Shown here in pieces: positions 63,701 to 64,000 of a DNA stretch of 64,000 nt. The DNA comes from Castor canadensis (lineage: Eukaryota > Chordata > Mammalia > Rodentia > Castoridae). The stretch is from positions 60,792,501-60,856,500 of the forward strand of contig NC_133394.1 of NCBI RefSeq assembly GCF_047511655.1, in the 5' to 3' direction. The position numbers and the translations under genes were made by a program. Position 1 is the first letter of the stretch. Each line of letters starts with the position of its first letter. The notes beneath the pieces are model-generated. The model made no database searches. It was not told the origin of the DNA and saw nothing but the letters and a program-made list of their open reading frames with translations.

Positions 63701-64000
63701 GGACGAGGATGGCTTTTGCTGTGTTCCACCTCGGAGACCATCTGAGGCCAGGGGTCACGAATCCACCCTGAAGTCAGTGGACATAATCGCTGAGCGGGTA
63801 AATCTCGTGCCCAGCACCCTGTGAGACAGGTCTCCTTAAATCTCCTGGTGCTGTCTTTAATGCGCTTATCCCTCTTGGATGCCTGGGAATACGTTGCCCA
63901 GCTCAATTTTGACAGGAGAGAAACCTCCTTTTGAATGTGGCAGACTCCGTATTACGGACACACATCCCTGACCTCTTGACTCTGTGACAAATACATGCTT
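60760..64000. repeat. Macrosatellite unit 12, cut by the window edge (A-exon acceptor lost)
   Basis: Half B starts at 63132. Candidate exons: A 60883-61050, B 63257-63424. It carries the same broken A acceptor (CTTCATGTAGG, 61045-61055), TCAGAGGACATAA and CTATCATCTCTG changes as unit 7, exactly 23,620 bp (five units) away. The array continues beyond 64,000. Confidence 0.95.

Larger units (their letters stand above)
8798..64000. repeat. Macrosatellite tandem array, 4.72-kb unit, at least 11.7 copies
   Basis: Head-to-tail units start with TGTTGGGATTCGGCC at 8798, 13521, 18245, 22968, 27692, 32416, 37140, 41864, 46588, 51312, 56036 and 60760. Spacings are 4723, 4724, 4723 and then 4724 throughout. 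The one-base differences are explained by a G7 versus G8 run in half B (units 1 and 3) and two further single-base indels in unit 1. Each unit is a dimer of related halves, A and B, with the half-B start about 2,372 bp into the unit (11171 in unit 1). Composition is about half G+C with many CpGs. The array is cut by the right edge of the window. I do not recognise the family. Confidence 0.98.

Noticed and set aside
8798..64000. Centromeric alpha-like satellite, rDNA or a tandem transposon array
   Set aside because: The unit is far longer than typical centromeric monomers, there is no rRNA-like sequence, and no terminal repeats or transposase/RT frames were found.

Overview
The window looks like a mammalian, probably rodent, nuclear genome segment. 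Supporting signs are a PPP4R1-derived pseudogene on the minus strand, a gammaretrovirus-like (class I) ERV remnant, simple repeats, and a composite SINE whose right half resembles an ID/tRNA element. That SINE type recalls elements I associate with Castorimorpha (beaver, kangaroo rat, pocket gopher), but this placement is tentative. No bacterial-style gene, CRISPR array, rRNA or tRNA gene was seen.

Layout. Bases 1-905 hold a decayed ERV env end, polypurine tract and LTR start. Bases 906-3,320 are AT-rich single-copy DNA with an (AG)n tract, a (TA)n tract and the SINE. Bases 3,320-5,110 and 7,655-8,797 are two pieces of an old, AT-rich, CpG-poor copy of the repeat that fills the rest of the window. 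Between them sits a frameshifted, intron-poor copy of PPP4R1 (5,275-7,475, minus strand), the regulatory HEAT-repeat subunit of protein phosphatase 4.

From 8,798 to the right edge runs a highly homogeneous tandem macrosatellite: eleven full units and part of a twelfth, each 4,723 or 4,724 bp, all in the same orientation. The array does not end inside the window. Each unit is an ancient dimer: half A (about 2,372 bp) and half B (about 2,352 bp) share anchors along their whole length.

The most interesting content is inside the units. On the minus strand each half carries a 168-nt candidate exon at the same position (A-exon and B-exon). Both have an acceptor with pyrimidine tract, an open frame, phase 1 at both ends and a donor: GTACGC for A, the non-canonical GCAAGC for B. 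A and B exons align without gaps as about 56 codons, and the old copy at 4,251-4,426 still encodes a recognisable relative. Because the exons are symmetric, any number could be joined in frame, so the array could template a long repeat protein, and could even be spliced in phase to the PPP4R1-like acceptor downstream. Transcription is not shown by the sequence. Units 7 and 12 have lost the A acceptor, and the PPP4R1 part has at least three frameshifts, so part or all of this may be relic.

Other signals: the array keeps many CpGs and seven CACGTG E-boxes per unit, while the old copy's exon has no CpG; strong plus-strand splice signals also recur in every unit; and variant sharing shows recent unequal exchange (units 6-7 duplicated as 11-12, units 8 and 9 nearly identical) and gene conversion (units 1 and 3).
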